This document shows positions 14,499 to 14,598 of a stretch of DNA of 14,598 nt, in pieces. Below the pieces are notes generated by a model. That model was not told the DNA's origin. It worked only from the letters and a program-made list of their open reading frames with translations, and searched no databases. The stretch comes from Streptomyces sp. NRRL WC-3742 (GTDB taxonomy: Bacteria; Actinomycetota; Actinomycetes; Streptomycetales; Streptomycetaceae): positions 1 to 14,598 of the forward strand of contig NZ_JOCF01000124.1 in assembly GCF_000720635.1 (NCBI RefSeq), written 5' to 3'. Position 1 is the stretch's first letter. The number at the start of each line of letters is the position of its first letter. A program made the position numbers and the translations under genes.

Positions 14499-14598
14499 GT
14501 GTCCCTGAACAGTGTGCTCACGAGACGCGGCAGCGCCGTGCTCGTCGCGGGAATCATGGTCGCCGCAGCAGCCGTGACAGGCATGCCCGAACGCGCAC
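14499..14598 (+). CDS. N-terminus of a secreted protein (partial)
   Basis: A GTG start at 14499 follows a perfect AGGAGG (14488-14493) by 5 nt. The 33 visible codons read as a signal sequence: a short N-region with two arginines (LTRRGS), then a hydrophobic core VLVAGIMVAAAAV. The gene runs off the window, so no function can be assigned. Its promoter region is shared with the fucosidase gene, so the two may be co-regulated. Confidence 0.8.
   Translation, partial: MSLNSVLTRRGSAVLVAGIMVAAAAVTGMPERA

Noticed and set aside
14252..14584. Longer N-terminus for the fucosidase (frame open to 14584)
   Set aside because: It would bury the signal peptide inside the protein and cover both predicted promoters; the ATG at 14251 has a good ribosome site.

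Overview
The window looks like chromosomal DNA from Streptomyces or a close actinomycete. GC is very high, GC-rich third codon positions open long shadow frames, starts are ATG, GTG and TTG behind GGAGG-type ribosome binding sites, and almost every product carries a Sec or lipoprotein signal. I see no rRNA, tRNA, CRISPR array, transposase or phage gene.

Layout. Bases 1-1816 (+) hold the C-terminal two thirds of a GH2 exo-beta-D-glucosaminidase, closed by a strong hairpin. Bases 2086-4842/4921 (+) encode a large secreted right-handed beta-helix protein (GH141-like). Its C-terminal galactose-binding-like domain is tandemly duplicated with a 235-bp period, which is not a multiple of three, so the second copy is out of frame. 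Bases 4989-7820 (-) encode a 943-aa sensor phosphatase (AcoR-like GAF, second GAF, SpoIIE/PP2C phosphatase, HATPase_c), converging on the beta-helix gene across a shared terminator. Its leader holds a three-codon mini-ORF with a near-perfect ribosome site and a GC hairpin.

Bases 8037-9241 (-) are two overlapping genes for small exported proteins of unknown function: a lipoprotein and a four-cysteine secreted protein with an acidic N-terminal segment. Diverging from them at 9565-10875 (+) is a secreted 436-aa protein with a Ser/Thr-rich strand region around a Gly-rich amphipathic hairpin, typical of aerolysin-like beta-pore formers, followed by a beta-trefoil-like carbohydrate-binding domain. 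Two tandem hairpins end it. Bases 11150-11842 (+) encode a lipid-anchored CAP/SCP-domain protein. It converges on a secreted GH29 alpha-L-fucosidase with three F5/8-type C (CBM32-like) domains at 11972-14251 (-). A further signal-peptide gene starts at 14499 (+) and leaves the window.

How it fits together. Three glycosidase-type exoenzymes (GH2, beta-helix/GH141-like, GH29) suggest an extracellular glycan-utilisation region. The best regulatory lead is a 12-bp motif, CATCGGAYCWAT, found twice around the predicted promoter of the beta-helix gene and once over the predicted -35 box of the fucosidase gene, which suggests co-regulation. The best candidate for an undescribed system is the divergent cluster 8037-10875: a putative secreted pore-forming lectin opposite two exported companions of no known family. 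Functions of these three are inferred from sequence pattern only.
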